Assembly: GCA_030248215.1 (NCBI GenBank) | Contig: JASANG010002509.1 | Location: 124,001 to 188,000 of the forward strand | From: Enoplolaimus lenunculus | Taxonomy: Eukaryota; Nematoda; Enoplea; Enoplida; Thoracostomopsidae | Length of the DNA: 64,000 nt | Reading direction: 5' to 3' | Shown: positions 32,596-44,078 of the stretch, one piece after another | How positions within the stretch are numbered: position 1 is the first letter of the stretch | Layout of the letters: every line of letters begins with the position of its first letter | Program-made: the position numbers and the translations under genes | Notes under the pieces: generated by a model | Told to the model about the DNA's origin: nothing | What the model saw: only the letters and a program-made list of their open reading frames with translations | The model's database searches: none

Positions 32596-34600
32596 GGCCC
32601 ATGTAAAGATCAACGGCGGAGAATTTTTTTGTGAGACTAGAATAGAGTAAGGTTAAGCTGTAGACTGGTTTTCTGCTTGGCTTAGGCTTAGGCTTGCTTA
32701 GGCTTAGGCTTAGGTTTAGGCTTAGGCTTAGGCTTAGGCTTAGGCAGGCTTAGGCTTAGGAATATGCTCATTCTTACGCTTAGGTTAAGGTTTAGGCTTA
32801 GGCTTAGGCTTAGGAATATGCTCATTCTTACGCTTAGGTTTAGGCTTAGGCTTAGGCTTAGGAATATGCTCATTCTTACGCTTAGGTTCAAGTGTAGGCT
32901 TAGGCTTAGGAATATGCTCATTCTTACGCTTAGGTTTAGGTTTAGGCCTAGGCTTAGGCTTAGGCTTAGGAATATGCTCATTCTTACGCTTAGATTTAGG
33001 TTTAGGCTTAGGCTTAGGAATATGCTCATTCTTACGCTTAGGTTTAAGTGTAGGCTTAGGCTTAGGAATATGCTCATTCTTACGCTTAGGTTTAGGTTTA
33101 GGCCTAGGCTTAGGCTTAGGAATATGCTCATTCTTACGCTTAGGTTTAAGTGTAGGCTTAGGCTTAGGAATATGCTCATTCTTACGCTTAGGTTTAGGTC
33201 TAGGCTTAGGCTTAGGAATATGCTCATTCTTACGCTTAGGTTTAAGTGTAGGCTTAGGCTTAGGAATATGCTCATTCTTACGCTTAGGTTTAAGTGTAGG
33301 CTTAGGCTTAGGAATATGCTCATTCTTACGCTTAGGTTTAGGTTTAGGCCTAGGCTTAGGCTTAGGAATATGCTCATTCTTACGCTTAGGTTTAAGTGTA
33401 GGCTTAGGCTTAGGAATATGCTCATTCTTACGCTTAGGTTTAGGTTTAGGCTAGGTTTAGGCTTAGGCTTAGGAATATGCTCATTCGTACGCTTAGATTT
33501 AGGTTTAGGCTTAGGCTTCGGCTTAGGAATATGCTCATTCTTACGCTTAGGTTTAAGTGTAGGCTTAGGCTTAGGAATATGCTCATTCTTACGATTAGGT
33601 TTAGGTTTAGGCCTAGGCTTAGGCTTAGGAATATGCTCATTCTTACGCTTAGGTTTAAGTGTAGGCTTAGGCTTAGGAATATGCTCATTCTTACGCTTAG
33701 GTTTAGGTTTAGGCCTAGGCTTAGGCTTAGGAATATGCTCATTCTTACGCTTAGGTTTAAGTGTAGGCTTAGGCTTAGGAATATGCTCATTCTTACGCTT
33801 AGGTTTAAGTGTAGGCTTAGGCTTAGGAATATGCTCATTCTTACGCTTAGGTTTAGGTTTAGGCTAGGTTTAGGCTTAGGCTTAGGAATATGCTCATTCT
33901 TACGCTTAGATTTAGGTTTAGGCTTAGGCTTCGGCTTAGGAATATGCTCATTCTTTCGCTTAGGTTTAAGTGTAGGCTTAGGCTTAGGAATATGCTCATT
34001 CTTACGCTTAGGTTTAGGTTTAGGCCTAGGCTTAGGCTTAGGAATATGCTCATTCTTACGCTTAGGTTTAAGTGTAGGCTTAGGCTTAGGAATATGCTCA
34101 TTCTTACGCTTAGGTTTAGGTTTAGGCTAGGTTTAGGCTTAGGCTTAGGAATATGCTCATTCTTACGCTTAGATTTAGGTTTAGGCTTAGGCTTCGGCTT
34201 AGGAATATGCTCATTCTTTCGCTTAGGTTTAAGTGTAGGCTTAGGCTTAGGAATATGCTCATTCTTACGCTTAGGTTTAGGTTTAGGCTAGGCTTAGGCT
34301 TAGGCTTAGGAATATGCTCATTCTTACGCTTAGAGTTAGGTTTAGGCTTAGGCTTAGGCTTAGGAATATGCTCATTCTTACGCTTAGGTTTAAGTTTAGG
34401 CTTAGGTTTAGGCTTAGGAAAATGCTCATTCTTACGCTTAGGTTTAGGTTTAGGCTTAGGCTTCGGAATATGCTCATTCTTACGCTTAGGTTTAGGCTTA
34501 GGCTTCGGAATATGCTCATTCTTACGCTTAGGTTTAGGTTTAGGCTTAGGCTTAAGAATACGCTTATAATACTGGTCCGCCCTTGTTCATTACATTGCTC
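32596..34600 (-). mobile_element. Giant subfamily A element with 1.9-kb TTAGGC-derived array
   Basis: Ends GGCCCATGTAAAGATCA and TTCATTACATTGCTC are flanked by GAAATTAC and GAAATTCC (7 of 8). The core of about 1.9 kb repeats units of about 48-60 bp: GGAATATGCTCATTCTTACG followed by several TTAGGN hexamers. Unit types differ in TTTAAGTG or TTTAGGCC tails. A marked variant (CTAGGTTTAGG) recurs at about 33451, 33864 and 34127, with a related one at 34288, showing higher-order duplication. Long open frames in several phases ([15 protein letters not shown]) are by-products of a period divisible by three. Confidence 0.92.
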
Positions 34601-34890
34601 GAAATTCCCATTTAGAGGTAATTTTTCAAGCTCACCGAAATCCTTACGTTTGGCAAACCTTAAGTAAACTTTGATGCTTATTTATTATTTCATACCACAA
34701 TCCTGAGTTCAAAGCAAGATAGCTTCTTGAGTGTTTATTTATCTTTAATGATTTTGTTTCTTCATAGCCTTTGAAGATATTCTTTTAAGATTAAAATGTT
34801 TTCGAATTTTTATTAAAATCCTTAATATTTCATTATAATCCGGTACACGTTGATATAGCCTTGAGCTGTATTGGCAAGATTTTAGTGATA

Positions 34891-35176
34891 CTGTAGTGAC
34901 CTGAATAAGATTAGGGTAATGGTGTCGCCATTTTGAACACCAATCAATAGGAGTCCGTATCCGAGTCTGTAAGCGGATAGAGTCTGCAAACCCTAGTTAG
35001 AGTCAAAAAATGTCAATTATACCTAATTGCAGCGCATAAATGCCTCCAGAACAAATAAAGTTGAGTTCGAAACTTTAACGCTTACTTAAGTTTTGAAAGT
35101 ACATTCGTATGTATAACGTTGCATTATCGCACTAGTTTTTGGTACAAAACAAATATACGTTTAATTCAACGGATTA
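34891..35176. mobile_element. Family D element, right part missing
   Basis: TA-CTGTAGTGACCTGAATAAG left end; homology stops just after TTCAACGGAT, about two thirds through the consensus. Confidence 0.8.
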
Positions 35177-35974
35177 CACTGCCGGCTTTTAGTGTCGAAT
35201 CGAGACTTTTCTGATGGCAAAGATCACGCGATATTTAATTTTAAAAAAATGGTGAGCCAAACAAACTAAAAATAAAACATAATTTTGGTGCTAAATATTA
35301 GCACAAAATAACGTTTTGATCCGTATTGACAAAACGCGTTGGTAGTCGGTTCGCTTTGAGATTAGCCAGTCGAAATTTGAAAGAAGCTAAACCACGCATG
35401 AATACATTTCGTAGTTAATAATTTGAACACCGTAGTAATTATCAGAAAATCTCAACAAAAATGCATATACGAACCATGTATACGAAATACAAAATGAAAA
35501 AAAACCCAAAAACGTCAACCAAAACCAAATTCCGCCAGTGAAACGAGCATTTGTCCTTCAAAACAACCAGATCCCGTTTAATCCTCTTGACCTAAACCCA
35601 CAAACAATAGTTCTTTGACACGGACGGTGTGTAATTTTAAATGGTAAACCGTTTAGACTGGTGTGTTGTTTCGAATACTCGTACCCAACTCGTTCAGGGT
35701 TGTGAAAACACTCGGGTTTTGGTACCAACATTTCACAGTTTTGAAGTACTTACGGTGGTTTTAGTACTTACCTACACGATGTGTGGACATTTCAGATTAG
35801 CATAGCGGGGTGTCGTTGCTTTATTAAGGGTGTCGGTCGCTTTCGGAGCAGTTGCCTTAGTTTGCCAGAGTAATAAATCGGTTTTATCGACTGGAATTTT
35901 TACCTGCAGATAATGGTTTAGCCATGTTCAAAACTTGTTTTAACCGGGGTTGCGTTTAACCATGGGTGTCTGCC
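35177..35974. other. No recognisable feature
   Basis: No frame of note, no family match. Confidence 0.45.
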
Positions 35975-36120
35975 GGCTGCATGTAAAGAACAGGGGCGGA
36001 ACAGTAATAAGCATATTCCTAAGCCTATGCCTAAGCCAAGCAAAACGTTAGTCTAAAGCTTAAGCTTACTTTATTACAATTTCACAGGTAAACGTTCCGC
36101 CCCTGATCTTTACATGAACC
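35975..36120 (+). mobile_element. Subfamily A element, short and decayed
   Basis: CATGTAAAGAACAGGGGCGG at the left, GATCTTTACATGAACC at the right, few hexamers. The left GGCC is lost and no clear duplication remains. Confidence 0.75.
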
Positions 36121-36121
36121 A

Positions 36122-36560
36122 AAACATAGAATGGTTGAGTTAAAATGAACTCAGTTTAAGTTAATTTAACACTGAAATGTTGCGTTGAAAAAGATCGAAC
36201 TCAATCTGAATTGAAGCAACTCAACATTTTGAGCTAAAGATGCAACTCAGATACACATTTCACGCATCAAGTTAGATTGAACTCAAATGTGACATCTAAA
36301 CGAATGTTAACTCAATGATGTTATTTTTTTTGCTGGCGACCTGGCATTTATTTGCAAATGATTTATCAAATACAAACAATAATTAACGTAATAACAGTTA
36401 AGAATAGTTGAAATCGACAACACAATGCCAATATAACAAAATTTCATAATCAATTTCCAAAAATTACCATTAACTAATGCCAAAATTGTTTATAAGCACT
36501 GCTATTTTTGCAAAATAAACGGAAAAACGTAAACTCAAAATCTCTGAGTTAAGTCGACCA
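36122..36560. repeat. Region rich in AACTCA/TGAGTT motifs
   Basis: Repeated TTGAGTT, GAACTCA and CAACTCA motifs in 36132-36320, with CTGAGTTAAGTCGACC near 36540. It resembles family F in motif but the ends are not identifiable. An AAAC-rich microsatellite follows. Confidence 0.4.
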
Positions 36561-36614
36561 AATTTGCAGCGCAATTGTTCGTAATCAATCAATAGTTAGT
36601 AGCTATGTCATTTA

Positions 36615-36682
36615 ACAAACAAACAAACAAACAAAGAACAAACAAAAAAAACAAAGAAACAAAAAAAACAAACAAAACTGTT
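36615..36682. repeat. (AAAC)n microsatellite
   Basis: AACAAACAAACAAACAAACA with A-rich interruptions. Confidence 0.85.
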
Positions 36683-36831
36683 CAAAAGTAGTCTACTCAA
36701 ATGAATAGATCGCTTTCAATTGAAAGTTTTATTTCCTATGTACCTGTAAACGCCCAAATGTAGCATGAACAATAATTCACCTATATATTGTGGGTTTTAA
36801 ACAGTCAGACAGCACAAAGCACCGTTTATAT

Positions 36832-36988
36832 CCAGGTCCGTAGCCAGCTCACTTTGCTAAGGGGAAGGCTAAAAAAATTTTCAAGAGGGGCATATGGGAA
36901 TTTTCGGTGACTTTACAAGCAAGGTTGAAAGATTTTTAGGGAGACCAAAACTTTTTCATGGAAGACTGTAGCCCCCCGTGGCTACGGG
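36832..36988. mobile_element. Family I element
   Basis: GTCCGTAGCCAGCTCACTTT left and CCCCGTGGCTACGGGAC right form a TIR; CAAGGTTGAAAG middle. Confidence 0.75.
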
Positions 36989-37070
36989 ACTGTTTACATC
37001 TTTCAGCGGTGTCATTTTGCGATTAATGCTCAAAGCCCCCGAAACGTTGAGTTTATTTTAGGCCATTGTT

Positions 37071-37433
37071 TTGCGTAAACTTCATGGCAGTGACGTGATG
37101 ATGTTGCGTAAAGTTCATGGCAGTGACGTGATCATGTTGCGTAAACGTCATGGCAGTGACGTGATCATGTTGCGTAAACGTCATGACAGTGACGTGATCA
37201 TGTTGCGTAAACGTCATGACAATGACGTGATCATGTTGCGTAAACGTCATGACAGTGACGTGATCATGTTGCGTAAACGTCATGGCAGTGACGTGATCAT
37301 GTTGCGTAAACGTCATGACAGTGACGTGATCATGTTGCGTAAACGTCATGACAATGACGTGATCATGTTGCGTAAACGTCATGACAGTGACGTGATCATG
37401 TTGCGTAAACGTCATGGCAGTGACGTGATCATG
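37071..37433. repeat. 33-bp minisatellite, 11 units, with 132-bp higher-order repeat
   Basis: The unit is CGTAAACGTCATG-RCA-RTGACGTGATCATGTTG. Units 3-6 and 7-10 repeat the same order of variants (GGCAGT, GACAGT, GACAAT, GACAGT), so a tetramer was duplicated. Because 33 is divisible by three, open frames run both ways; I do not treat them as genes. Confidence 0.92.
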
Positions 37434-37613
37434 AAACGTTTTCAACAAATCATGATCGAGTTTGTTTATCGTCTTTACCTGAGACAATTTTACGCCAATA
37501 CTTTAGCCAAAACAGACTATCTGGCTTGTATAAGGTTTTAAACTGTGTGAAGTTGTCAAGTTCGAGTACTGTCCTTCGTCCGAGAGTCAATGTCCTTTCA
37601 GTTCAGTGGCGTA

Positions 37614-37658
37614 GTGGCAGGGAGGTAAACCGGGACGGCCCTAAAAGTAACATGGGCC
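37614..37658 (+). mobile_element. Subfamily C right-end fragment
   Basis: CCGGGACGGCCCTAAAAGTA then ACATGGGCC; no left end. Confidence 0.55.
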
Positions 37659-38218
37659 ATTGCGCCTAATTTCTAACTATTGCTTTTCTTGCCCAAATGT
37701 TTATATTTTTTCGGTTTGAACACACTAAAAACCGATGTATACGATAAACCAAATATCGTACCCTTACACTGGACTGGCACGAAACCACAAATTTTGTATG
37801 AATTTTAGTACACAACTCGCATCATAAGCTTAACTGCTGCGTGTTGAGTGCCATCAAAGTAGAAGATGTTAAATTTGAGGGAGGCACGAAAATGTACTCG
37901 CTCCTAAGCCTCCATCCGTCGCGACCATTTCTATGGCTCGCCAACCTTTCAGCCGCAGGAACAGTTGACAAGTTGTTGACCATTTTCATTTATAAAAGTT
38001 TACCTGTCCCACAGGAGTAAGCATTGTTGTCGCTTAATGACGTATAACTTTTTATATGAAGCTAATGAATGCGTATTATTATCAGTCAAATGCGGATTTG
38101 GTCCTAAAAGATCACATTTTTCGGTCGTTAACAGGTCAATGTTCACGTTTCAATTTCGTCCAGAATTTTATTGCGATTTGTGATTGGTTAATTAGCTACG
38201 CTTCTGATTAATAATGTT
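37659..38218. other. No recognisable feature
   Basis: Intergenic, no supported feature. Confidence 0.45.
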
Positions 38219-38404
38219 GGCCAATGTGAAGAACAGTGGCGGAACAGTATTATAAGCATATTCCTAAGCCTAAGCCTAAGCCTAAGCGTAAATCCTAAGC
38301 CTATATGCCTAAGCCTAAGCCAAGCAAAAAATAGCCTAAAGCTTAAGCTTACTCAATTCTTGTCCCATAGAAAAACGTTCAACCCCTGATCTTTTACATG
38401 GGCC
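38219..38404 (+). mobile_element. TTAGGC-carrying TIR element, subfamily A
   Basis: GGCC-AATGTGAAG and TTTACATGGGCC ends; flanks ATAATGTT and ATAATGAT (7 of 8); CCTAAG core. Confidence 0.88.
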
Positions 38405-38980
38405 ATAATGATTTACATATTCAAAACCTATGACGTCATAGTAACTTTTACTGGTGACGTGTAGTGATGTAATAACGTTCTATCCGGTGCGGATAGCGTA
38501 TCCCTATTTCGCTTTTAGTGGATATTATGACGTCCGTTGATTGTATCGTTTGTACAAATGGTACGTTTGTCGCTGGTCGTACTTTTTAGTTTCAAACCGT
38601 TATTTTCAAACGGTTTGTACCCGGACCAGTGATATGCGTGAATAACTTTCGTGTTCAATGTAGGTTCAAACATACGCGTTTACCTGACCTCAAAGGACCT
38701 GAGACAGAGGCGGTTTTCATTATGAACAAATATGGTTCACATTGACGTGACAGCAACAAAATATTCTGCCAAGCTAAAAATAGCCGGGGGTTGCGCCGCT
38801 TGGTACTAGGCGCCCTTAGACAATAATTTTCTAAGTTGCGCCGTTAGTTTGCGCTATTGAAAAGGGCCACAGGGGATATAATGTGGTATAAGGTGGTAGC
38901 CGCTGGTTCTGGATGCAACCTAATACGATCCTGTCTTCAGTTGGATTCTGAACACTTAGTACTTGCTAATTTTAACAGAT
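38405..38980. other. Unassigned
   Basis: Contains GGTTGCGCCGCTTGG and GTTGCGCCGTTAGTTTGCGC but no family match. Confidence 0.4.
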
Positions 38981-39047
38981 CTTGGTGCATATTATGAAAC
39001 GCATATAGCACCTATAATCAGCGATAGGTTCGTTTCGTCAGCCTGTA

Positions 39048-39257
39048 CACTGCAAAAACCAGTAAGTCAAATTGATTCTCTCCGAAATAGGCTCCACGGG
39101 ACTACAGAAACTGAGTCAAAATTCGACTCCGCCCGAGTCCAACGTGTTACTTAGTGAGTTGAGCTTGACGCTGGTGGAGTCGAATTTGACTCAGTTTGTG
39201 TAGTTCCGTAGAGCCTATTTCGGAGAGAGTCAATTTGACTCACCATATTTTGCAGTG
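39048..39257. mobile_element. Family E foldback element
   Basis: CACTGCAAAAACC...ATTTTGCAGTG. The whole 210 bp is an imperfect palindrome built from GAGTCAAATT motifs, able to form one long hairpin. Confidence 0.85.
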
Positions 39258-39450
39258 TGTGCTTACAACTTAACCTGGTTAAGCTTGCTCCATGCGTCAA
39301 AATGGCGTAGCAACCGCTCTGTTGCACAGAAATCAAACTGTTTACTGAAGATCTTCTCAAAAGGGTCCGGTGTCGACTAACTTATTAGTGTGTTTACCTA
39401 GTCAGTTATCCTAACCTTCAGATATCGGCTGGTTAATGGATTGTCATTCC

Positions 39451-39723
39451 GGCCCATTTTACTTTTAGGGCCGTCCCGGTTTCTGGTGGGTCTGTAAAAG
39501 AGTAGGCTTACATTCTAGACTATAGTTTTTTGCTTAGGCTTAGGATTCCACTTAAGCTTAGGAATACGTTTTTGCAACGTTTAAGCTTAGGCTTACGAAT
39601 ACGGTTTTGTAATGCTTAGACTTAGGCTTACGCTTAGGAATACACTTTTGCAACGCTTAGGCTTAGGCTTAGGCTTAAAAATGCGCTTAATCTACTGTTA
39701 CGGCCCTAAAAGTAACATTGGCG
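39451..39723 (-). mobile_element. TTAGGC-carrying TIR element, subfamily C
   Basis: GGCCCATTTTACTTTTAGGG left, CCCTAAAAGTAACATTGGC right. Three TACG-TTTTGCAACG spacers alternate with TTAGGC hexamers. Confidence 0.83.
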
Positions 39724-40030
39724 GCCCGTCATTGCGATCAGAACCGCTATTGCTCGTATAAAATCTGCGATAGAAGCCATTACTGATTACTCTGTTTCTG
39801 AGGCGATGCGTCTTAGCGGTTCTTGAGCCTAAATGTAAGCAGCAATGGTCTTTAGAGCGCTGCTCTGTCTTCGCCATGCCTGCTCGTAGTGAGTTTGCGA
39901 TGTTTTGTAGCGTAAAATTCCTGGATTGACTTCGTTTTCAATGTCTCGGATCTTGGATGAAAGCTCAAACCAGGAATGCTTCACCATTTACTGCATTTTG
40001 CGAGTTTCGAATTACAATGACTTATCAACA

Positions 40031-40534
40031 TCGGTGCTGGTATTCTCAAATGTGTATAGCAACTATCATCAGTTATGTGAGAAGTACTCGAATAAGCGAA
40101 TTAGCACAGATACAGATCTGATAGTTTTCATATTTACAGTGAATGTTAAATCGAAAAATTGCGCTGAATTGCAAAGCTCAGAAGTCATTTGTTCATAAAT
40201 TAAGCTTTATTCAAACATGCAAGTTTTTGCTACGAGAACTTGCAGCTGCAAATTGCACTCAGAACTTGCATGCTTTCATCAGTCAATGATAATGGAGGCT
40301 GCAATAAATTCAGCGAACTTACATGGTTCTTCACACATGTGAACTAACTTCTTAGCTATGATTTTTAATGAATTATTTAAAGCTGTAAGTTTTTAGAATC
40401 GCGATTTTGGATAAACTTGCAAGTGCAAGTTGCAGCTGCAAGTTTTCGCCGCAGAAACTTACACGTGTGAATAGGGCTCAACACGTCCTATCGCCAACTA
40501 GTGACAGGTGCTATAGCCGGCTGCCAATACCGAC
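40031..40534. mobile_element. Family G element split by an H element
   Basis: GGTATTCTCAAATGTG and TATAGCAACTATCATC at the left; CCTATCGCCAACTAGTG and ACAGGTGCTATAGC at the right. A complete H element (40200-40481) lies between. Confidence 0.65.
40200..40481. mobile_element. Family H TIR element nested in a G element
   Basis: TTAAGCTTTATTCAAACATG left and CACGTGTGAATAGGGCTCAA right. CAGCTGCAAG-rich arms. Its position gives a relative age: H after G. Confidence 0.83.
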
Positions 40535-40930
40535 CCAGCATACAGACCACCTAACCGGAGTGATGTGAACCAAATGTATAATTACACGTACCATATATAG
40601 CACAAGACGGAGTTAACACAACTCAATCCAACAATCTATCAAGCTGACTATTCCTAAGGGTGAAAGATATGCCATATGAATGCCGTTGCATTTAAAAGTG
40701 ATAAATCATGATTATGTTCTTGCCTAAATATTATGATCTGGCATTTTCCGGTCAAACTGAAATTTATAAAACTTTGAAAAACGCATATTACCGGATAGTT
40801 TTTCACAATTTTATCAAAAACCTATGATCAAACTGAGTAGGATTTTTGCTGATAAAATCTTGAAAAGTTTTAATTAAAAGTCTTATATTTTGAAATAAAC
40901 GTTTTTTGAATTAATGAGTTTTTAGAATCA
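40535..40930. other. No recognisable feature
   Basis: AT-rich, no supported feature. Confidence 0.45.
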
Positions 40931-40931
40931 A

Positions 40932-41107
40932 CCCGGGGCCGTAGCCAAGGGGGGAGGTTTGCCAGGAGGCGATCACCGCCCAGGAAACCTTTGGGTCCCT
41001 TTAGAAAGTTTTCAAACTTGCTTGTAACGCATTGAAAACCCTTGAATGCCCTTCCTGAACCATATTTAGATCCCCCGCTAGCAAGGTGAGCTGGCTAAAG
41101 GCCTGAA
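40932..41107. mobile_element. Family I element, inverted orientation
   Basis: GGGGCCGTAGCCAAGGGG left and AGGTGAGCTGGCTAAAGGCC right. Confidence 0.75.
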
Positions 41108-41794
41108 CCGATCAAAGAACACTAATAATGTTGTCCCAAGCGAATCGTGCGTTTCCCAAAACAGCCTCGTATTGCAACTATAAACGCCTATCTCAGTTTA
41201 GATATATAGGTATTTTTGTAATTTATAAGTCTTGTTGCTAAATATTGAATAACAATTTTTGGTCAAATTTGGCTGTTTAAGCGCAGTTGAATCACGTCAG
41301 TCCAATAGTGGCGCTATACTCGCTGACTTTGATTGCTTAATTTGTTGCTCCATCATTTCGTACCGATCGGCAATTCGCGTGCTGAAGCCACGCGTCCACC
41401 AAACAGTGACTGACGCCCCCGTACGGATGACGCACGGTGACGGGCGGCGCCGGACGTCAAGTATAGCGCAACCCTTAATGCTGCTATCTTAGTTTGCATA
41501 TGCCTACACCGTTTTAATACAAATTGAAACTGCAATACTTCAATATAATATTCAGTGAATTGCATAAATGTATAAAATGTAGATTTTCGCTTAAGTATTA
41601 CTTACCGTTGCCACTGAGGCTTATTAATACTTAAGGTTTGCGCGAAGATGTTTTCGTTTGTAATTATAGTTATTACCGAAGCCAATTATTATCCAGCAAA
41701 ATATCAGCATTTTTGGGTTCAAAATTTTAATTGGTCAAAGTTTGTGCAACAAGAAATGTATACCTCAAAAGCATCTATGTATACTATGCCAAAG
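41108..41794. other. Unassigned, GC-rich patch at 41390-41465
   Basis: ACGCACGGTGACGGGCGGCG lies in otherwise AT-rich DNA. A short - strand frame covers it but has no recognised domain. Confidence 0.35.
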
Positions 41795-42046
41795 CACTGA
41801 AAATTCCAGTGAGTTGATTTCAACTCACGATGAGTTGATTCACCAAGTCTAAGTTAGGACTGTCAGAACTTACAATTCTGAGTTGATTGAACTCATTTTG
41901 ATTTAACTAATTAACTCCTCCGCAGTCAACTGAACTCGGAGTGAGAATCAACTCAACTCAGAGTGAGTTAAAGTTTTCTGTTATCAACTCAAAAATTACT
42001 AACTTGCCGTCTGAGTTGATTAATTAATTCGTTGGAATTTACAGTG
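41795..42046. mobile_element. Family F foldback element
   Basis: CACTGAAAATTCCAGTGAG to TTGGAATTTACAGTG with repeated GAGTTGATT/AATCAACTC motifs across about 252 bp. Confidence 0.82.
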
Positions 42047-42230
42047 TAGGGCGTACATAAGGTTAATATAGGGGGTATGTTTTCCCAACAATTTTAGAGA
42101 CGATAAACAATGCACTTCTACAGGTTTTAAAATACCAATGCTAATGAGTTGAGTTAAAAAAATTGTTGTTCCTACGCTGTCTCGTACAAAACTTCTGCTA
42201 GAAGTTACACTATCGGGATAAAATCGCACT

Positions 42231-42483
42231 CACTGTAAATTCCAGTAAGTTGATTTTCACTCAGAATGATTTTAAACGCTCAGTCTGAGTTAGGACTGTC
42301 AGAACTTATAATTCTGAGTTGATTCGACTCATTCTGATTTATTTAATCAACTCCACCGCAATCAATTCAATTCAGAATGAAAATCTACTCAGCTTCGCGT
42401 GCGTTAAAGTTTAACTGTTATTAACTCAGAAATATATAACACTCCGTCTGAGTTGATTAATTAACTCATTGGAATTTACAGTG
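42231..42483. mobile_element. Family F foldback element
   Basis: CACTGTAAATTCCAGTAAG to TTGGAATTTACAGTG, 253 bp, same orientation as the copy 185 bp before it. Confidence 0.83.
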
Positions 42484-42682
42484 CGGTTTGATGGCCCTGC
42501 AGAATCTTTAATCCAAAATGAACCAACGACCCATGACAAGTACACTTGGTGACCGTAACGCTGTGGTGTGGGTGTTCGGGGAATTACGATTTGTCCTTGA
42601 AGAATCTCAGAATTAAAAATTTGACAGCACATTAATTATTGATGCAAGATAGGATAACCGATCACGCAGACAAAGAATTTGA

Positions 42683-42775
42683 TTTTTTTTCATTTTTTTC
42701 TATTTTTTTCCGGAAAAAAATGAAAAAATACATTTTTTCCGGTCATAATTTTTGTCCGGAAAAAACAACACTGAT
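42683..42775. repeat. T-rich/A-rich foldback with CCGGAAAAAA arms
   Basis: TTTTTTCATTTTTTTC...TTTTTTTCCGG is followed by GGAAAAAAATGAAAAAATAC and again TTTTTTCCGG...CCGGAAAAAA; it can form short hairpins. Confidence 0.6.
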
Positions 42776-42843
42776 CTTAAGTATCATATTGTGCTTCTCA
42801 AACTCTGAAACTTATATTTTTTCTCCTCGAGTTGCACCCTGCT

Positions 42844-43054
42844 CCCGCATTCTCAAAGCTGATTAACACAGTTCACCCATTGGTGACAGGTCATGTAGCT
42901 GTCGAACCAGTGAATAGTGACGATAGGGATTTTTGAACATTTTTCAAATTTGATTGGTTCGACTTCTGTCCATAATTTGAGATCAGCAATTGCAGAAATT
43001 AGTCAGTTTGAGATATTGCTAACTGGTGATAGGTGCTATACGCAGTTGGAAACA
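42844..43054. mobile_element. Family G TIR element, diverged
   Basis: CCCGCATTCTCAAAGC left, AACTGGTGATAGGTGCTATA near the right; similar length to the 4519 copy. Confidence 0.6.
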
Positions 43055-43247
43055 TGGTCACTGATAAACAGCTCTTGCGTCGATAAGTCGAAGAAGACAA
43101 CCGTGTTTAGATCTGAATTAATAAGTTGCAACGAAAAAATAAACTATCGTCAAAAGGCTTCATATTTTGACGGTGAGTTTTGCTCGAGACCATCGCAAAA
43201 CAACTTGAAACACGCATAAGCACACACATTTTTCAACTGCAAAATTT

Positions 43248-43456
43248 GGCCAATGTAAAGAACAGGGGCGGAACAGTACTACAAGCATATTCCTAGACCT
43301 AAGCATAAGCCTAAACCTAAGCATAAGAATGAACATATTCCTAAGCCTAAGCCTAAGCCGAAGCCTAAGCCAAGCAACAAAATATAGTCTAAAGCTTAAG
43401 CTTACTCTATTGCAGTCCCACAGAAAAACGTTCCGCCTCTGATCTTTACACAGGCC
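43248..43456 (+). mobile_element. TTAGGC-carrying TIR element, subfamily A
   Basis: Perfect 8-bp duplication CAAAATTT; GGCC-AATGTAAAGAACAG and TCTTTACACAGGCC ends; CCTAAG core. Confidence 0.92.
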
Positions 43457-43731
43457 CAAAATTTGAATGACGCTTTATCTTAAAACAGTTAAAAACCACT
43501 CATTTGTTGAGTTCTTTCTTAAAATACAATTGTGCTTAAAGTTGAGTTCAAATTGCAAATGATGTGGCGACCACCTGGCAGTCAAATAATCAAAGTGTAG
43601 GATCCACAAATCAGCGGCACGTTAATATTGTAAACAATTGCTAATAGTATTCCATGCTGTAAGACCTGGAAATGCATAAATGAACCAGGTTCAAGGAACT
43701 TTACCAAAATGTTTATATATTCAGAGGTGTA

Positions 43732-43913
43732 CTGTATTGACCCGAATAAGAGGGCGGGGACTGCTATTTATTTGGCCTCTCCAGAGGGTAGTCTAATTAG
43801 GGTTTAGGGACTCTATCCGGTTACGGACTCTTATTAGGAATACGAATTGCTATTGATCGGAACTCAAAATGGGGACCCCCTCTTATTACCCCCTCTTATT
43901 CGGGTCAATACAG
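43732..43913. mobile_element. Family D element, internally deleted (182 bp)
   Basis: TA on both sides of CTGTATTGACCCGAATAAG and TCTTATTCGGGTCAATACAG. The middle of about 260 bp is missing and the T-for-G variant is shared by both ends. Confidence 0.88.
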
Positions 43914-44078
43914 TAATCAGGATAATCGAAAAGATGATACACTGTGGGAAACTATCGTATAGGTTGTTTCATGTTACCAACTGAAGAATTTCCAAAAAAC
44001 TCAAGCTTTACAATGTGAGATTTTGACGCCTAAAACGTCCCCTGGTCACGCCTTCGATATTTATTTATGTGCTATGTC

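Noticed and set aside
32688-34667. Long open frames of LSLSLS, LRLRLR or GLGLGL residues in several phases
   Set aside because: They follow from a repeat built of 6-bp units, which keeps frames open on both strands; no unique protein sequence or start context.
37053-37541. Frames of 144 and 156 residues across the 33-bp minisatellite
   Set aside because: Open in both directions because the unit length is divisible by three; flanks do not look coding.
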